From Ottowia beijingensis (GTDB taxonomy: Bacteria > Pseudomonadota > Gammaproteobacteria > Burkholderiales > Burkholderiaceae_C): DNA of 64,000 nucleotides. A program made the position numbers and the translations under genes. The stretch is taken from assembly GCF_013423955.1 (NCBI RefSeq), contig NZ_JACCKX010000001.1, forward strand, positions 186,001-250,000, given 5' to 3'. Every line of letters begins with the position of its first letter. The stretch's first letter is position 1. Below, in pieces: positions 25,901 through 37,541 of this stretch. The notes beneath the pieces are model-generated. The model ran no database searches. It worked only from the letters and a program-made list of their open reading frames with translations, and was not told the origin of the DNA.

Positions 25901-26568
25901 TGCTTGCCCTCCTCCGCGGGCGCGGCGGCCTGCGGCTCCACAGGCACGGGCGCCTGCGTCGGTTCGATCTTCACCATCTCCAGCCGGTCGCTCGCACGAA
26001 CCCGGACCTGGAGCGCGGGATCGATCTTCTTGCTGTCCTTGCGCTCACGCAGCGTCAGCGCGATCGCGGTGATCATGGCGATCAGCAGCAGCACGGCCGC
26101 GATCTCCACGGGGTACAGATACTTGCTGTAGAGCAGCGTGCCCAGCGCCTTGGTGTTGGAATACTGGACCACCTCGCCCGCCGCGTTGGTCACGGTTTCC
26201 GGCACGGTCGGCGCCTCGCTGATGCGGAAACCGCCGAACAGCACCACGGCCATCTCCAGGGTAATCAACGCACCGATGACCAGGGCCAGCGGAAAGTGAC
26301 GCCAGAACCCCTGCCGCAGGCTGTCGATGTGGATATCCAGCATCATCACCACGAACAGGAACAGCACCATGACCGCGCCCAGGTAGACCAGCACCAGCGT
26401 GATGGCAAGGAACTCGGCCTTGAGCAGCAGCCAGATGCCGGCGGCCTGCGAGAAGGCCAGCATCAGAAACAGCACCGCATGCACGGGGTTGCGCGCGGTG
26501 ACCACCCGGAATGCCGCAAACAGCAGCACGAGTGCAAACAGGTAGAAAAAGGCGGTGGTGACGTCCAT
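25897..26568 (-). CDS. nuoJ: NADH-quinone oxidoreductase subunit J
   Basis: Five-helix membrane subunit, 223 residues. [20 protein letters not shown] and the pi-bulge helix [20 protein letters not shown] are characteristic. The C-terminal ~40 residues are a soluble Pro/Ala-rich tail ([20 protein letters not shown]), a length-variable extension. Confidence 0.96.
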   Translation of the reverse strand: MDVTTAFFYLFALVLLFAAFRVVTARNPVHAVLFLMLAFSQAAGIWLLLKAEFLAITLVLVYLGAVMVLFLFVVMMLDIHIDSLRQGFWRHFPLALVIGALITLEMAVVLFGGFRISEAPTVPETVTNAAGEVVQYSNTKALGTLLYSKYLYPVEIAAVLLLIAMITAIALTLRERKDSKKIDPALQVRVRASDRLEMVKIEPTQAPVPVEPQAAAPAEEGKQ

Positions 26569-26591
26569 GGTCTTGTCTGGTCTGTTCGCCT

Positions 26592-27101
26592 TCAGCGGTA
26601 CTTGGCGTCGGCCGCCTTGGCAGCGGCGATCTCGGTTTCGTACCGGTCACCAACGGCCAGGAGCATGTCCTTGGTGAAATACAGATCACCGCGCTTCTCG
26701 CCGTGGTATTCGAGGATGTGCGTCTCGACGATCGAATCCACCGGGCAGCTTTCCTCGCAAAAACCGCAGAAGATGCACTTGGTCAGATCGATGTCGTAAC
26801 GTGTCGTGCGGCGCGAGCCGTCTTCACGCTGCCCGGCCTCGATGGTGATGGCCACGGCAGGACACACCGCCTCGCACAGCTTGCAGGCGATGCAGCGCTC
26901 TTCGCCGTTTTCGTAACGGCGCAGCGCATGCAGGCCGCGAAAGCGCGGCGACAGCGGTGTCTTCTCTTCCGGGAACTGAATCGTCACCTTGCGGCTGAAG
27001 GCGTACCGACCGGTCAGGGCCATGCCCTTGAGCAGTTCCACGAGCATGAAGCTCTTGAAGAAGTCGCGAAGCGAAAAAGGTGATGCTGCTACGGAAGCCA
27101 T
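26592..27101 (-). CDS. nuoI: NADH-quinone oxidoreductase subunit I
   Basis: Peripheral-arm subunit carrying clusters N6a and N6b. The two motifs [12 protein letters not shown] and [12 protein letters not shown] are each CxxCxxCxxxCP. An N-terminal amphipathic stretch ([18 protein letters not shown]) anchors it at the membrane. 169 residues; start ATG 27099-27101. Confidence 0.97.
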   Translation of the reverse strand: MASVAASPFSLRDFFKSFMLVELLKGMALTGRYAFSRKVTIQFPEEKTPLSPRFRGLHALRRYENGEERCIACKLCEAVCPAVAITIEAGQREDGSRRTTRYDIDLTKCIFCGFCEESCPVDSIVETHILEYHGEKRGDLYFTKDMLLAVGDRYETEIAAAKAADAKYR

Positions 27102-27115
27102 GACTCCTCCTCCGT

Positions 27116-28198
27116 TCAATGCCAGATGTTCCACGGGCTGTGCATCCAGAAGCCCACGACGAGCAGCCAGACCAGCGTGACGGGAATGAAGATCTTCCAG
27201 CCCAGGCGCATGATCTGGTCGTAACGGAAGCGCGGGAACGTGGCACGGATCCAGATGAACATCGACACCACGATAAAGGTCTTGATGCCCAGCCAGATCC
27301 AGCCCGGCACCCAGTTGAACAAAGCGCTGTCGATGGGCGACAGCCAGCCACCCAGGAACATGATCACGGCCAGGATCGACACCAGCCACATGGCCGCGTA
27401 TTCCGCCAGGAAGAAGGTGGCAAAACCCATGCCCGAATACTCGACCATGTGACCGGCCACAATCTCGGCCTCGCCCTCCACCACGTCGAACGGATGGCGG
27501 TTGGTCTCGGCCACACCCGAGATCAGGTAGACGACGAAGATGGGCAGCAGGGGCAACCAGTTCCAGGACAGGAAGGCCAGGCCCTTGTCGGCCGCCATGC
27601 CCTGCCCTTGTGCCATCACGATGTCGGTCAGGTTCATGCTGCCCGAAACCATCAGCACCACCAGGAAGCAGAAGCCCATGGCGATTTCGTAACTGACCAT
27701 TTGCGCCGAAGCGCGCAGCGCACCGAGGAACGCGTATTTCGAGTTGGAGGCCCAGCCCGCAATGATCACACCATAGACCTCGATCGACGTGATGGCCATG
27801 ACCAGCAGCAAGCCGGCATTGACGTTGGCCAGCGCCATGTCGGGGCCGAACGGGATCACCACCCACGCCGCCAGCGCCGGCATGATGGCCATCAGCGGCC
27901 CCAGGAAGAACAGCGGCTTGTTGGCAGCCGTCGGTCGAATGATTTCCTTGGTGAGCAGCTTGACTGCATCAGCAATGGGTTGCAGCAGACCCCAAGGCCC
28001 CGTGCGGTTCGGGCCGTGACGCACCTGCATGTAACCCAGCAGCTTGCGCTCCCACAGCGTCAGGTAGGCGACGGCGCCCATCAAGGGCAGCAGCACCACC
28101 ACGATCTTGATGAGGTTCCAGATCACCGGCCAGGCGATGCCCGACCACCAGCCACCGCTGAAGAGATGCAGGCCACCGTTGTAGAAGGCGTCGATCAT
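27116..28198 (-). CDS. nuoH: NADH-quinone oxidoreductase subunit H
   Basis: Membrane subunit forming much of the quinone cavity, 360 residues. [20 protein letters not shown] and [20 protein letters not shown] are invariant family blocks; [20 protein letters not shown] holds the acidic cavity residues. Start overlaps the nuoG stop (ATGA). Confidence 0.97.
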   Translation of the reverse strand: MIDAFYNGGLHLFSGGWWSGIAWPVIWNLIKIVVVLLPLMGAVAYLTLWERKLLGYMQVRHGPNRTGPWGLLQPIADAVKLLTKEIIRPTAANKPLFFLGPLMAIMPALAAWVVIPFGPDMALANVNAGLLLVMAITSIEVYGVIIAGWASNSKYAFLGALRASAQMVSYEIAMGFCFLVVLMVSGSMNLTDIVMAQGQGMAADKGLAFLSWNWLPLLPIFVVYLISGVAETNRHPFDVVEGEAEIVAGHMVEYSGMGFATFFLAEYAAMWLVSILAVIMFLGGWLSPIDSALFNWVPGWIWLGIKTFIVVSMFIWIRATFPRFRYDQIMRLGWKIFIPVTLVWLLVVGFWMHSPWNIWH

Positions 28199-30308
28199 GC
28201 TGCGGCTCCTTCTCGTGCATCGGCCGTCAATTGCAGCGAGGGCGCACGGCGCACGATGCCATCCAACTGGTAGATGCCGACCGGCACCCCAGCCACGAAC
28301 GACGGCCCTGCATCGATCGATGCAGTCGTCCGGTTGCTCAGGACCGCTGTCGGAATGGTGTCCGGTTCAGCACCGCCGAGGGCCTGCGCGAGCACTTCCT
28401 GCGAACTGTCGTAAGCAGGTTGTGCGATGCCCAGCATGTCGGCCAGCACACGCAGCACCTTCCAGGCCGGGCGCGCCTCACCCAGAGGACGCACCACGGC
28501 GTGGAAACTCTGCACGCGTCCTTCCGCGTTGACGAAGGTGCCGGAGGTTTCAGTGAACGGCGCAATGGGCAGCAGCACGTCGCTGATATCCAGGTTCGCC
28601 TTGAACGGGCTCAAGGTGACCACCATGTCGCATCCCGACAGTGGCCGCCCCGCCGTATCCGCGCCAGGTTCACAGTTGAGAAACAGGGCTGCTTTCAAAC
28701 CACCCGCCAGCATCTGTGCTGCGTTCTGGCCACCATCCTGCGGCAGCGCCTTGACGAACTGCGCCCCCACGGTGTTCGCCGCCTCGGTCAGATAACCGAC
28801 CACGGCACCCGATTGCGCCCCGATCCATTGGCACAGTGCCAGCAGGCTCGATGCCTTGGGGTGGTGTGCAGCCGCATTGCCCAGCAGGATCGCCTTCTGC
28901 TCGCCCGACATGAGCGCCTGCACGATGGCCTTGGCTGCGTCGGTCGATGTGCCGGCAGCAGGCGCCGAAACGCCTTTCTGCTCTGCCATCGCGGCAGCCA
29001 CGTCCGCCAGCCGTTGCACCCACTCTCCGGGTTCTGCCAGCGTGTGGGCGCTCAAGGGCATGGCCCAGGCGCCTTCAGTCTTCAGCAACGCTTCGGAAGT
29101 AATAGCACTCACTGCACATCCGTGGCGCGCTGCCTGCCGAATTCGCTGTGCAAACAGAGGATGGTCCTTGCGCAGGTTGGAGCCGACGACGAGCACGCTC
29201 TGCAGTTTGGACAACGCTGCGATGGGCATGCCCAACCAGCGGATGCCTTCGGTTGGCGCAAACTCCTGGTGGCGCAACCGATGGTCGATGTTCTGACTGC
29301 CGAGCCCGCGCACCAGCGTGCCGGCCAGATACAGCTCTTCCAAGGTGCTGTGCGGACTGACCAGGGCACCGATGGCCCCTGCGCCGTGCTGCGCCTTGAC
29401 CTGATTCAGGCCGTTGGCCACGTACTCCAGCGCCGTCCGCCAATCGACCTCTTTCCAGGCACCCCCTGCTTGAGCATGGGCTTGGTCAGGCGCTCCTCGC
29501 CATTCAGCGCCTCATAGGAGAAACGGTCGCGATCAGCGATCCAGCACTCGTTGACGGCCTCGTTCTCGAGCGGCACGACGCGCATCACCCGATTGCTCTT
29601 GACCTGCACGATCAGGTTGGTGCCGGTCGAATCGTGCGGGCTGACGCTCTTGCGGCGCGACAGCTCCCAGGTGCGGGCGCTGTAGCGGAACGGCTTGCTG
29701 GTCAGTGCGCCGACCGGGCAAATGTCGATCATGTTGCCCGACAGCTCGGAATCCACTGACTGCCCGATGAAGGTCTCGATCTCGGAGTGCTCGCCGCGAT
29801 GGGACATGCCGAACTCCATCACGCCGGCAATCTCCTGGCCGAAGCGCACACAGCGGGTGCAATGGATGCAGCGGCTCATTTCCTCCATCGAAATGAGCGG
29901 CCCCACATCCTTGTGGAACACCACGCGCTTTTCTTCCCCGTAGCGAGACCCCGATGCGCCATAACCCACCGCCAGATCCTGAAGCTGGCATTCGCCGCCC
30001 TGGTCGCAGATCGGGCAGTCGAGCGGGTGGTTGATGAGCAGAAATTCCATCACCGACTTCTGCGCCTTCACGGCCTTGTCGGTCTGCGTGTGCACCACCA
30101 TGCCCTGCGTCACCGGCGTAGCACAGGCCGGCATGGGCTTGGGCGCCTTCTCCACATCCACCAGGCACATGCGGCAATTGGCAGCGATGGAGAGCTTCTT
30201 GTGATAGCAGAAGTGCGGGATGTAGGTACCAGCCTTCTCGGCTGCATGCATGACCATGCTGCCTTCAGGCACTTCCACCTTCTTGCCGTCGATTTCGATT
30301 TCAACCAT
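28195..30308 (-). CDS. nuoG: NADH-quinone oxidoreductase subunit G (one-base shift)
   Basis: Largest peripheral-arm subunit. N-terminal [2Fe-2S] cysteines are in [17 protein letters not shown], the N5 cluster follows in [14 protein letters not shown], and N4 includes [12 protein letters not shown]. The C-terminal two thirds is molybdopterin-oxidoreductase-like without cofactor ([20 protein letters not shown]). One G is missing in the run at 29462-29466; restoring it gives [11 protein letters not shown] and 704 residues. Confidence 0.95.
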
Positions 30309-30326
30309 TTGCTCAGTCCGATCCGA

Positions 30327-31672
30327 TCAGGCGGCCGCCTTCATTGCAGCATCGATCTTGGCCGCGAACTCGTGCCGGAAATGTTTCAGCATGGCACGCA
30401 CCGGCATCGCTGCGGCGTCACCCAGGGCGCAGATGGTGCGGCCCATGATGTTTTCCGCCACGTTGTCGAGTTTGGCCAGATCCTCTGGCCGGCCCTGCCC
30501 GTTCTGGATGCGGTGCACCATGCGCCACAGCCAGCCCGTACCCTCCCGGCAGGGTGTGCACTGACCGCACGATTCGTGCATGTAGAAGTACGACAGGCGC
30601 TGCAGCGTTTCGACCATGTCGCGCGAATCGTCCATCACCATCACGGCGCCGGAGCCCAGCATCGAGCCGGCCTTGGCAATGGAGTCGTAGTCCATCGTGC
30701 ACTGCATGATGATGTCGGCCGGCAGCACCGGGGACGAGGAACCCCCGGAATCACCGCCTTCAGCGTCTTGCCGCCGCGCACGCCGCCGGCCAGCTCCAGC
30801 AGCTTGGCGAACGGGGTGCCCATGGGGATCTCGTAGTTGCCGGGACGCTCCACATCGCCCTGGATCGAGAAAATCTTGGTGCCACCGTTGTTCGGCTTGC
30901 CGCATTCCAGATAGGCCTGACCACCGTTGCGGATGATCCAGGGCGTGGCGGCGAAGGTTTCGGTGTTGTTGATGGTGGTCGGCTTGCCATACAGGCCGAA
31001 ACTGGCCGGAAACGGCGGCTTGAAGCGCGGCTGCCCCTTCTTGCCTTCCAGCGATTCCAGCAGCGCGGTTTCCTCGCCGCAGATGTAGGCACCGAAACCG
31101 TGGTGCGCGTGGAGCTGGAAATCGAACTTGCTGCCCATCACGCCCCGGCCCAGGTAGCCTGCTTCACGCGCCTGCTCAATGGCGGCTTCGAAGCGTTCGT
31201 AGACTTGGAAGATTTCACCGTGGATGTAGTTGTAGCCCACACTGGCGCCCATGGCGTAGGCCGCGATGGCCATGCCCTCGATCACCGCATGCGGGTTGTG
31301 CATGAGGATGTCGCGGTCCTTGAAGGTGCCCGGCTCGCCCTCGTCCGAGTTGCACACCAGGTACTTCTGGCCGGGAAAGTTGCGCGGCATGAAGCTCCAC
31401 TTGAGGCCAGTCGGGAAGCCCGCGCCACCGCGACCGCGCAGGCTGGATGCCTTCAGTTCGGCAATCACTTCATCCTGCGTCATGCCGGCACCGCCATCCT
31501 GGCCTAGGATCTTGCGCAGCGCCTGGTAGCCACCGCGCGCCTCGTAGTCCTTCAAGCCCCAGTTGCTGCCATTCAAGCCAGCGTAGATCTGGGGATCGAT
31601 ATGGCGGCCATGAAAGCAGGTTTCCACGCCCTTGGCCTGGAACTGCGCGAGGATGTCTTGCACACGTGCCAT
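30327..31672 (-). CDS. nuoF: NADH-quinone oxidoreductase subunit F (one-base shift)
   Basis: NADH- and FMN-binding subunit. The glycine-rich [20 protein letters not shown] and [16 protein letters not shown] bind FMN and [16 protein letters not shown] with a later Cys in RTICALGD bind cluster N3. A G is missing at 30742-30746; correction gives [17 protein letters not shown] and 448 residues. Start ATG 31670-31672 is chosen because [11 protein letters not shown] lies after the nuoE stop; an upstream Met would overlap nuoE. Confidence 0.95.
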
Positions 31673-31676
31673 GGGT

Positions 31677-32195
31677 TCAGTCCTCCGCCCGGCGCAGGCC
31701 ATCGACCAGTTGATCCAGCTTGTCGTTGGACATGAAGCTGCACATGTTGCGGTCGTTCACCAGCATCACCGGCGCATCCCCGCACGCACCCAGGCATTCG
31801 CAGGGTTGAACGGTGAACTGACCATCGGCCGTGGTGCCATAAGGCTCGATGCCCAGCTTGTCGCACAGGTGCTTCAAGGCCTCGGGTCCGCCCGCAAACA
31901 TGCACGGCGCATTGGTGCACACGGCAAGCTTGAAGCGGCCCACCGGCTTCTGGTTGTACATGTTGTAGAAGGTCGTGACCTCATGCACGGCCATGGGCGG
32001 CATGCCCAGGTATTCGGCCACGGCCTTCTCGCTTTCGGAACTGACCCAGCCCTGCTCCTGCTGCACGATGGCCAGACACGCCATCACGGCCGACTGCTTC
32101 TGCTCGGCGGGGTACTTGGCGACCTCGCGGGCAAAACGCGCCAGCGTAGCATCTGACAGGGGAGCCGCAGCGGCGGTTGCGACGGCGGTGCTCAT
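31677..32195 (-). CDS. nuoE: NADH-quinone oxidoreductase subunit E
   Basis: Thioredoxin-fold [2Fe-2S] subunit (cluster N1a), 172 residues. Cluster cysteines are in [12 protein letters not shown] and [13 protein letters not shown]. The N-terminus is Ala-rich before [18 protein letters not shown]. Its start overlaps the nuoD stop. Confidence 0.96.
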   Translation of the reverse strand: MSTAVATAAAAPLSDATLARFAREVAKYPAEQKQSAVMACLAIVQQEQGWVSSESEKAVAEYLGMPPMAVHEVTTFYNMYNQKPVGRFKLAVCTNAPCMFAGGPEALKHLCDKLGIEPYGTTADGQFTVQPCECLGACGDAPVMLVNDRNMCSFMSNDKLDQLVDGLRRAED

Positions 32196-33445
32196 CGATC
32201 GATCTCTCCAAACACGATATCCAGCGTGCCGATGATGGCCACGGCGTCGGCCAGCATGTGGCCCTTGGCCAGTTCGTCCAGCGTGGACAGGTGCACAAAC
32301 CCCGGCGGCCGGATCTTCATGCGGTAAGGCTTGTTGGCACCGTCGCTGATCAGGTAGATGCCGAATTCGCCCTTCGGATGCTCGACCGCAGCATAGGCTT
32401 CGCCCTCCGGCACGTGCATGCCTTCAGTGAAGAGCTTGAAGTGGTGGATCAGCTCTTCCATGTTGGTCTTCATCGACTCACGCGAAGGCGGCGCGACCTT
32501 GTAGTTGTCGACGATCACCGGACCGGGGTTGGCACGCAACCAGTTCGCGCACTGCTGAATGATGCGGTTGGATTGCCGCATCTCCTGCACGCGCACCAGA
32601 TAACGGTCGTAGCTGTCACCGGTCTTGCCGACCGGGATGTCGAAGTCCATCTGATCGTACACGTCGTAGGGCTGCTTCTTGCGCAGATCCCAGGCGATGC
32701 CCGAGCCACGCAGCATGGGACCGGTCATGCCGAGATTCAGGGCACGCTCGGCCGCCACGACGCCGATGCCTACCGTGCGCTGCTTCCAGATGCGGTTGTC
32801 GGTGAACAGCGTCTCGTACTCATCGATGCACTTGGGGAAGCGCCGGGTGAAATCTTCGATGAAGTCCAGCAGTGAACCCTGGCGGTTGGCGTTCAGCTGC
32901 TCCATGCCCTTGGCGTTGCGCAGCTTGCTGGCCTTGTACTGCGGCATGGTTTCCGGCAGGTCGCGGTACACGCCGCCGGGACGGAAGTAGGCCGCGTGCA
33001 TACGCGCGCCCGAAACCGCCTCGTACATGTCGAACAGATCCTCCCGCTCGCGGAAGGTGTAGATCAGCATGGTGGACGAACCGCAATCGTTGCCGTGCGA
33101 GCCGAGCCACATCAGGTGGTTCATGATGCGCGTGATCTCGGAGAACATCACGCGGATGTACTGCGCACGGATCGGCACCTCGATGCCCAGCAGCTTCTCG
33201 ATGGCCAGGCAGTACGCGTGCTCGTTGCACATCATCGAGCAGTAGTCCAGCCGGTCCATGTAGGGCAGCGACTGGATGAAGGTCTTGTGCTCGGCCAGTT
33301 TCTCGGTGGCGCGGTGCAGCAGGCCGATGTGCGGGTCGGCACGCTGCACGACCTCGCCATCGAGTTCGAGCACCAGACGCAGCACGCCGTGCGCGGCCGG
33401 GTGCTGCGGACCGAAGTTCAGGGTGTAGTTCTTGATTTCAGCCAT
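32192..33445 (-). CDS. nuoD: NADH-quinone oxidoreductase subunit D
   Basis: 49-kDa subunit lining the quinone site, 417 residues, intact. [20 protein letters not shown] holds the quinone-binding His; [20 protein letters not shown] and [15 protein letters not shown] are family blocks. [20 protein letters not shown] follows in the centre. Confidence 0.97.
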   Translation of the reverse strand: MAEIKNYTLNFGPQHPAAHGVLRLVLELDGEVVQRADPHIGLLHRATEKLAEHKTFIQSLPYMDRLDYCSMMCNEHAYCLAIEKLLGIEVPIRAQYIRVMFSEITRIMNHLMWLGSHGNDCGSSTMLIYTFREREDLFDMYEAVSGARMHAAYFRPGGVYRDLPETMPQYKASKLRNAKGMEQLNANRQGSLLDFIEDFTRRFPKCIDEYETLFTDNRIWKQRTVGIGVVAAERALNLGMTGPMLRGSGIAWDLRKKQPYDVYDQMDFDIPVGKTGDSYDRYLVRVQEMRQSNRIIQQCANWLRANPGPVIVDNYKVAPPSRESMKTNMEELIHHFKLFTEGMHVPEGEAYAAVEHPKGEFGIYLISDGANKPYRMKIRPPGFVHLSTLDELAKGHMLADAVAIIGTLDIVFGEIDR

Positions 33446-33463
33446 GGGTCAAAGACGAACTCG

Positions 33464-34084
33464 CTACAGCGCGCGTTCAGTGCAGCCCCCGTAATGGTCT
33501 TCGCGGATCACGCGTGGCGTGACTTCTCGCGGCTCGATCGACACCGGCTCGTACACCACGCGCTGGCGCTCGGCGTCGTAGCGCATTTCCACGTGACCAG
33601 AGAGCGGGAAGTCCTTGCGGAACGGGTGGCCGATGAAACCGTAGTCGGTCAGGATGCGGCGCAGGTCGGCGTGGCCTTCGAACATGATGCCGTACAGGTC
33701 GAACGCCTCGCGCTCGAACCAGTTGGCCGAACTCCAGAGGTCATTGACCGACTGCACCACCGGAAAGTCGTCGTCGGCGCAGAACACCCGCAGGCGCACG
33801 CGCTGGTTCAGGCTGACGGACAGAAGATGCGACACGACGGCAAAGCGCGGGCCTTCCCAGCGGCCGTCTCCATAGGTGGAGTAATCGACGCCGCAGAGGT
33901 CGATGAGCTGCTCGAAGCGGCAACCCGCGGCGTCGCGCAGCGTCTTCATGACCTCGTGGTACTGCGCGGGCGCCACCGTAACGGTCACTTCGCCCAGCGC
34001 CACGCTGACGTGCTGCGCCAGCGCACCCAATGCGGTCGCCAGCGTGTCTTTCAGGGCTTCGGGAGCAATTGCGATCTCGGTCAT
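33464..34084 (-). CDS. nuoC: NADH-quinone oxidoreductase subunit C
   Basis: 30-kDa subunit, 206 residues. Family blocks are [20 protein letters not shown] and [20 protein letters not shown]. It is separate from NuoD, the usual betaproteobacterial state, not the NuoCD fusion of enterobacteria. Start ATG 34082-34084 lies two bases before the nuoB stop region. Confidence 0.96.
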   Translation of the reverse strand: MTEIAIAPEALKDTLATALGALAQHVSVALGEVTVTVAPAQYHEVMKTLRDAAGCRFEQLIDLCGVDYSTYGDGRWEGPRFAVVSHLLSVSLNQRVRLRVFCADDDFPVVQSVNDLWSSANWFEREAFDLYGIMFEGHADLRRILTDYGFIGHPFRKDFPLSGHVEMRYDAERQRVVYEPVSIEPREVTPRVIREDHYGGCTERAL

Positions 34085-34086
34085 GC

Positions 34087-34565
34087 TCACACCCTCGCGA
34101 TGGTGTTGGTGCGACGCACCTTCTGCTGCAATTGGATGATGCCGTACAGCAAGGCTTCCGCGGTCGGCGGGCAACCCGGCACGTACACATCCACCGGCAC
34201 GATGCGGTCGCAGCCGCGCACCACGGAGTAGCTGTAGTGGTAGTAACCGCCGCCATTGGCGCACGAGCCCATGCTCAGCACCCAGCGCGGCTCGGCCATC
34301 TGGTCGTAGACCTTGCGCAGGGCCGGCGCCATCTTGTTGCACAGCGTGCCGGCCACGATCATCAGGTCGGACTGGCGCGGACTGGCGCGGAACACTTCGG
34401 CGCCGAAGCGCGCGATGTCGTAGCGCGCCGCAGCGGCGTGCATCATCTCCACTGCGCAGCAGGCCAGGCCGAAAGTGACCGGCCACAGCGAGCCGGTCTT
34501 GGCCCAGTTCACCGCCGCGTCGACGCCGGTGAGCAGAAAGCCCTTTGCTGAAGCTGTTCATTCAT
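34087..34565 (-). CDS. nuoB: NADH-quinone oxidoreductase subunit B (one-base shift)
   Basis: Carries terminal cluster N2. [30 protein letters not shown] and [15 protein letters not shown] hold the four cysteines. From WAKTGSLWP onward the frame is intact. The true N-terminus MNEQLQQ begins at 34565 in another frame; restoring one G in GGG near 34543 gives [20 protein letters not shown] and 159 residues, the normal length. An ATG four bases downstream is in the wrong frame for a single-base loss. Confidence 0.93.
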
Positions 34566-34602
34566 GTGCAAACTTCCTGTCAGGGCGCTGCCGCCCCAGG
34601 AC

Positions 34603-34961
34603 TCACTCCCAATCAAGCGCGCCTTTTTCCATTCGTACACGAACCCCACCACGAGGATCGTCAGGAAAATCAGCACGGCAACGAAACCGGCCAGTCCCAC
34701 GTCCTTGAGCGCGACGGCCCAGGGGAAGAGGAAGGCGATTTCAAGATCGAACAGGATGAACAGGATGGCGACGAGGTAATAGCGCACGTCGAACTTCATG
34801 CGCGCGTCCTCGAAGGCCTCGAAGCCGCACTCGTAGGGCGAGTTCTTGGCCGCGTCGGCCTTGTGCGGCTTCAGCAGGTTGCCCATGCCCAGACAGAGCG
34901 CCCCGACAGCCAAGCCCACCAGAATGAAGAGCAGAACGGGAAGATACTGGGCGAGATTCAT
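34603..34961 (-). CDS. nuoA: NADH-quinone oxidoreductase subunit A (one-base shift near the end)
   Basis: Three-helix membrane subunit. [20 protein letters not shown] and [17 protein letters not shown] are family blocks. The frame runs past the expected end into nuoB; a missing base near 34627 (the YEWKKGALDWE region) restores a stop at 34603-34605 and 119 residues, the usual size. It is the first nuo gene, 55 bases downstream of tRNA-Leu. Confidence 0.93.
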
Positions 34962-35016
34962 CGGGCGTCTTTGTCGTTATGGCCTGCGCTGGCGCGTGCC
35001 TGCAGGCGCTTGTGTC

Positions 35017-35100
35017 TGGTGCCGTCGGCGAGACTCGAACTCGCACAGCTTTCGCCACTACCCCTCAAGATAGCGTGTCTACCAATTTCACCACGACGGC
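35017..35100 (-). tRNA. tRNA-Leu (anticodon GAG)
   Basis: On the minus strand it starts GCCGTCGTGGTGAAATTGG and ends GCCGACGGCACCA, with a seven-base acceptor stem, D-arm, an anticodon arm CTATCTTGAGGGGTAG with GAG, a long variable arm as in Leu tRNAs, and T-arm GAGTTCGAGTCTC. CCA is encoded. The secG-tRNA-Leu-nuoA order is conserved in betaproteobacteria. Confidence 0.97.
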
Positions 35101-35229
35101 TGAATTTTTCCGGCTGTCATGCGAACTTGATGTGAGCGTGACATGCTGCCAGAGCACCTAGGAGTTTACCCTGAAAAACCACCCGTTACAGAGGGAGGCG
35201 GTGGTTTTCAAGATCAACTTGCAGGGCGC

Positions 35230-35679
35230 TTACTTGGTTGGAATCTGCGCGGCACCGCTGGCTGCCGAAGCCGGCGGCACGGCAGCCGCCGAAGCCGTGG
35301 GCGCCGGCGTTGTGGCAGCGCCCGACGGGATCGCATCCGCAGCACCCGCAGGCGTGGGCACCGGCGCCGACGCGGCGCCCGCAGGTGCCGTGATCGGTGC
35401 GCGATCCAGCACGCTGCCGCCGCTGGCCGGTGCGCTGCGCACGCTGAAGCCGAAGTACGCCAGGGCCAGCGTGCTGACCAGGAACACCGTCGCCAGCGCT
35501 GCCGTGGCGCGTGACAGGAAGTTGGCGCTGCCGGAGGCACCGAACAGACTGCCCGATGCACCACTGCCGAAGGCCGCACCCATGTCGGCACCCTTGCCGT
35601 GCTGCATCAGGATCAGGCCGACCATGGCCAGCGCCGACACGATCTGCGCCACCAGCACCAGGTTCAAGACGAAATTCAT
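35230..35679 (-). CDS. secG: Preprotein translocase subunit SecG
   Basis: Two membrane helices (NLVLVAQIVSALAMVGLILM and ALATVFLVSTLALAYFGFSV) separated by the SecG loop QHGKGADMGAAFGSGASGSL. The C-terminal ~70 residues are an Ala/Pro/Thr-rich tail that is common but variable in Burkholderiales. 149 residues. It should assist SecYE in protein export. About 40 bases separate it from tpiA upstream. Confidence 0.96.
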   Translation of the reverse strand: MNFVLNLVLVAQIVSALAMVGLILMQHGKGADMGAAFGSGASGSLFGASGSANFLSRATAALATVFLVSTLALAYFGFSVRSAPASGGSVLDRAPITAPAGAASAPVPTPAGAADAIPSGAATTPAPTASAAAVPPASAASGAAQIPTK

Positions 35680-35720
35680 GCTTGTTTACTCCAAAATCAA
35701 TAGCATCCGGCGCCCGCCCA

Positions 35721-36466
35721 TCAAGCGGCAGCGCCAATAATCTTCAGGAATTCAGGGGCCTTGAGCGCTGCGCCGCCGATCAGGCCGCCGTCGATGTCGG
35801 GCTGCGCCAGCAGCTCGGCGGCGTTGCCGGCGTTCATGCTGCCGCCGTAGAGGATGCGCACGCGGTCGGCGTGCTCGGTCGCGGCCTTGATCTGCGCACG
35901 CAGCACGGCGTGCACGGCCTGCGCCTGCTCGGGCGTGGCGGTCTTGCCGGTGCCGATGGCCCACACGGGCTCGTAGGCCACCACGATCTCGCTGGTGCAG
36001 TGGCCGTTGAGGTGGATCACCGCGGCCAGCTGGCGCTTGACGATGAACTCGGTCATACCCTCCTCGCGCTCGCGCAGCGTCTCGCCCACGCACACGATGG
36101 GGTGATGCCCGCCGCCAGCGCGCGCTTGGCCTTGATGGCCACGTGCACGTCGCTCTCGGCCTGGTGCAGGCGCCGCTCGCTGTGCCCGACGATGGCGTAG
36201 CGCACGCCGAAGTCCTTCAGCATGTCGGCCGACACGTCGCCGGTGAAGGGGCCATTCTCGTGCGTCGACACGTTCTGCACGCCCAGTTCGATGGGCGAGC
36301 CCGCCAGCAGGCCCTGCAGCTGCGCGACATAGACGCCGGGCGGGCAGACCACCACGTCGCACGCGGGCTGGCCGATGCCGGCCAGCAGCTCCTTCACCAG
36401 GGCCTCGTTGGCGGCCAGGCTGCCATTCATCTTCCAGTTGCCGGCGATGAGTTTTCTCTTGCTCAT
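35721..36466 (-). CDS. tpiA: Triose-phosphate isomerase (one-base shift)
   Basis: Glycolytic/gluconeogenic isomerase. [17 protein letters not shown] holds the substrate Lys, GHSERR the catalytic His, and [20 protein letters not shown] the catalytic Glu and loop 6. [15 protein letters not shown] and [13 protein letters not shown] bind phosphate. A missing C in the run near 36100 splits the frames; corrected, [20 protein letters not shown] is normal and the protein has 248 residues. It starts one base after the upstream oxidoreductase stop. Confidence 0.95.
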
Positions 36467-36467
36467 G

Positions 36468-37480
36468 TCAGTTCCAGGTCAATACGATCTTGCCGATGTG
36501 CTGATTGCTCTGCATCAGCGCATGCGCGCGCGCCGCGCCGCTGGGCAGGCCATCGCCCGCCTCGGTGGCCGGGAACACGCTGTGGATCACGGGCTTGATG
36601 GTGCCGTTCTCCAGCCAGGGCCAGACCCGCGCTTTGAGCGCCTGCGCAATGGCTCCCTTGAACGCCACCGGCCGCGGGCGCAGCGTGCTGCCGGTGATGG
36701 TCAGGCGCCGGCGCAGCACCAGGCCGGCGTTGAAGTCGGCCTTGGTGCCGCCCTGCACGGCGATGATGACGAGGCGCCCGTCCTCGGCCAGGCAATCCAC
36801 CTCGCGCTTCACGTAGTCGCCGGCCACCATGTCGAGGATGACATCGACACCCTGCCCATCGGTCAGCTTCCGGGCTTCCTCGGCAAAGTCGGTTGCTTTG
36901 TAATTGATAGCGTGATCCGCACCCAGTTCAAGGGCTGCGGTACATTTTCATCCGAACCCGCGGTGACGATCACCGTGGCGCCGGCGGCCTTGGCCATCTG
37001 GATGGCCGTGACGCCGATGCCGCTGGTGCCGCCCTGCACCAGCAGGGTTTCGCCCTGCTGCAGGCGGCCGCGGTCGAACACGTTGCTCCACACGGTGAAG
37101 AAGGTCTCGGGCAGCGAGGCGGCCTCGACATCGCTCAGACCCTGCGGCACCGGCAGGCACTGCGCGACGGGCGCCACGCAATACTCAGCGTAGCCACCGC
37201 CGGCCACCAGCGCGCACACGCGGTCGCCCGGCTTGAACCCTGCTTCGGCCATCGCCCCGGCATCACCGGATTCGATGACACCCGCCACTTCCAGCCCCGG
37301 CAGATCGGACGCGCCAGGCGGCACCGGGTAGTTGCCGGTGCGCTGCAGCACGTCGGGGCGGTTGACGCCGGAGGCGCTGACGCGGATCAGCACCTCGCCC
37401 GCGCCGGCCACCGGAGTGGCGCGCTCGGCGGGCACCAATACCTCGGGTGCGCCGTATTCGCGGATCTCGATGCATTTCAT
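36468..37480 (-). CDS. NAD(P)H-quinone oxidoreductase, zinc-independent MDR family (one-base shift)
   Basis: Medium-chain reductase of the PIG3/QOR type. GVNRPDVLQRTGNYPVPPGA and PGLEVAGVI form the N-terminal domain; VQGGTSGIGVTAIQMAKAAG binds NADPH. A missing A near 36952 splits the frames; correction gives SDEKCTAALELGADHAINYK. The C-terminus has LRRRLTITGSTLRPRPVAFK. Corrected length is 337. ATG at 37478-37480 has GGAGG upstream. Likely role is reduction of quinones or enones; the substrate is unknown. Confidence 0.9.
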
Positions 37481-37499
37481 GGTCAAATCAACCTCCAGG

Positions 37500-37530
37500 C
37501 CTTGTATAGCAAGCGCGAGCAGCTATGGAA
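37500..37530. repeat. AGCTGCTTGCGC-family fragment
   Basis: TATAGCAAGCGCGAGCAGCTAT is present here as a short palindromic remnant (first 20 bases TATAGCAAGCGCGAGCAGCT). It lies between the pnp stop and the oxidoreductase start. Confidence 0.55.
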
Positions 37531-37541
37531 ACCGCAGCAAA

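Noticed and set aside
22037-28273. Very long plus-strand frames opposite nuoM, nuoL and nuoH (His/Gln/Asp-rich)
   Set aside because: They mirror highly conserved membrane-protein genes and have no domain; they are composition shadows.
36895-36930. AATTGATAGCGTGATCC as another AGCTGC-family repeat
   Set aside because: It encodes the normal GADHAINYK motif of the oxidoreductase, so the resemblance is by chance.
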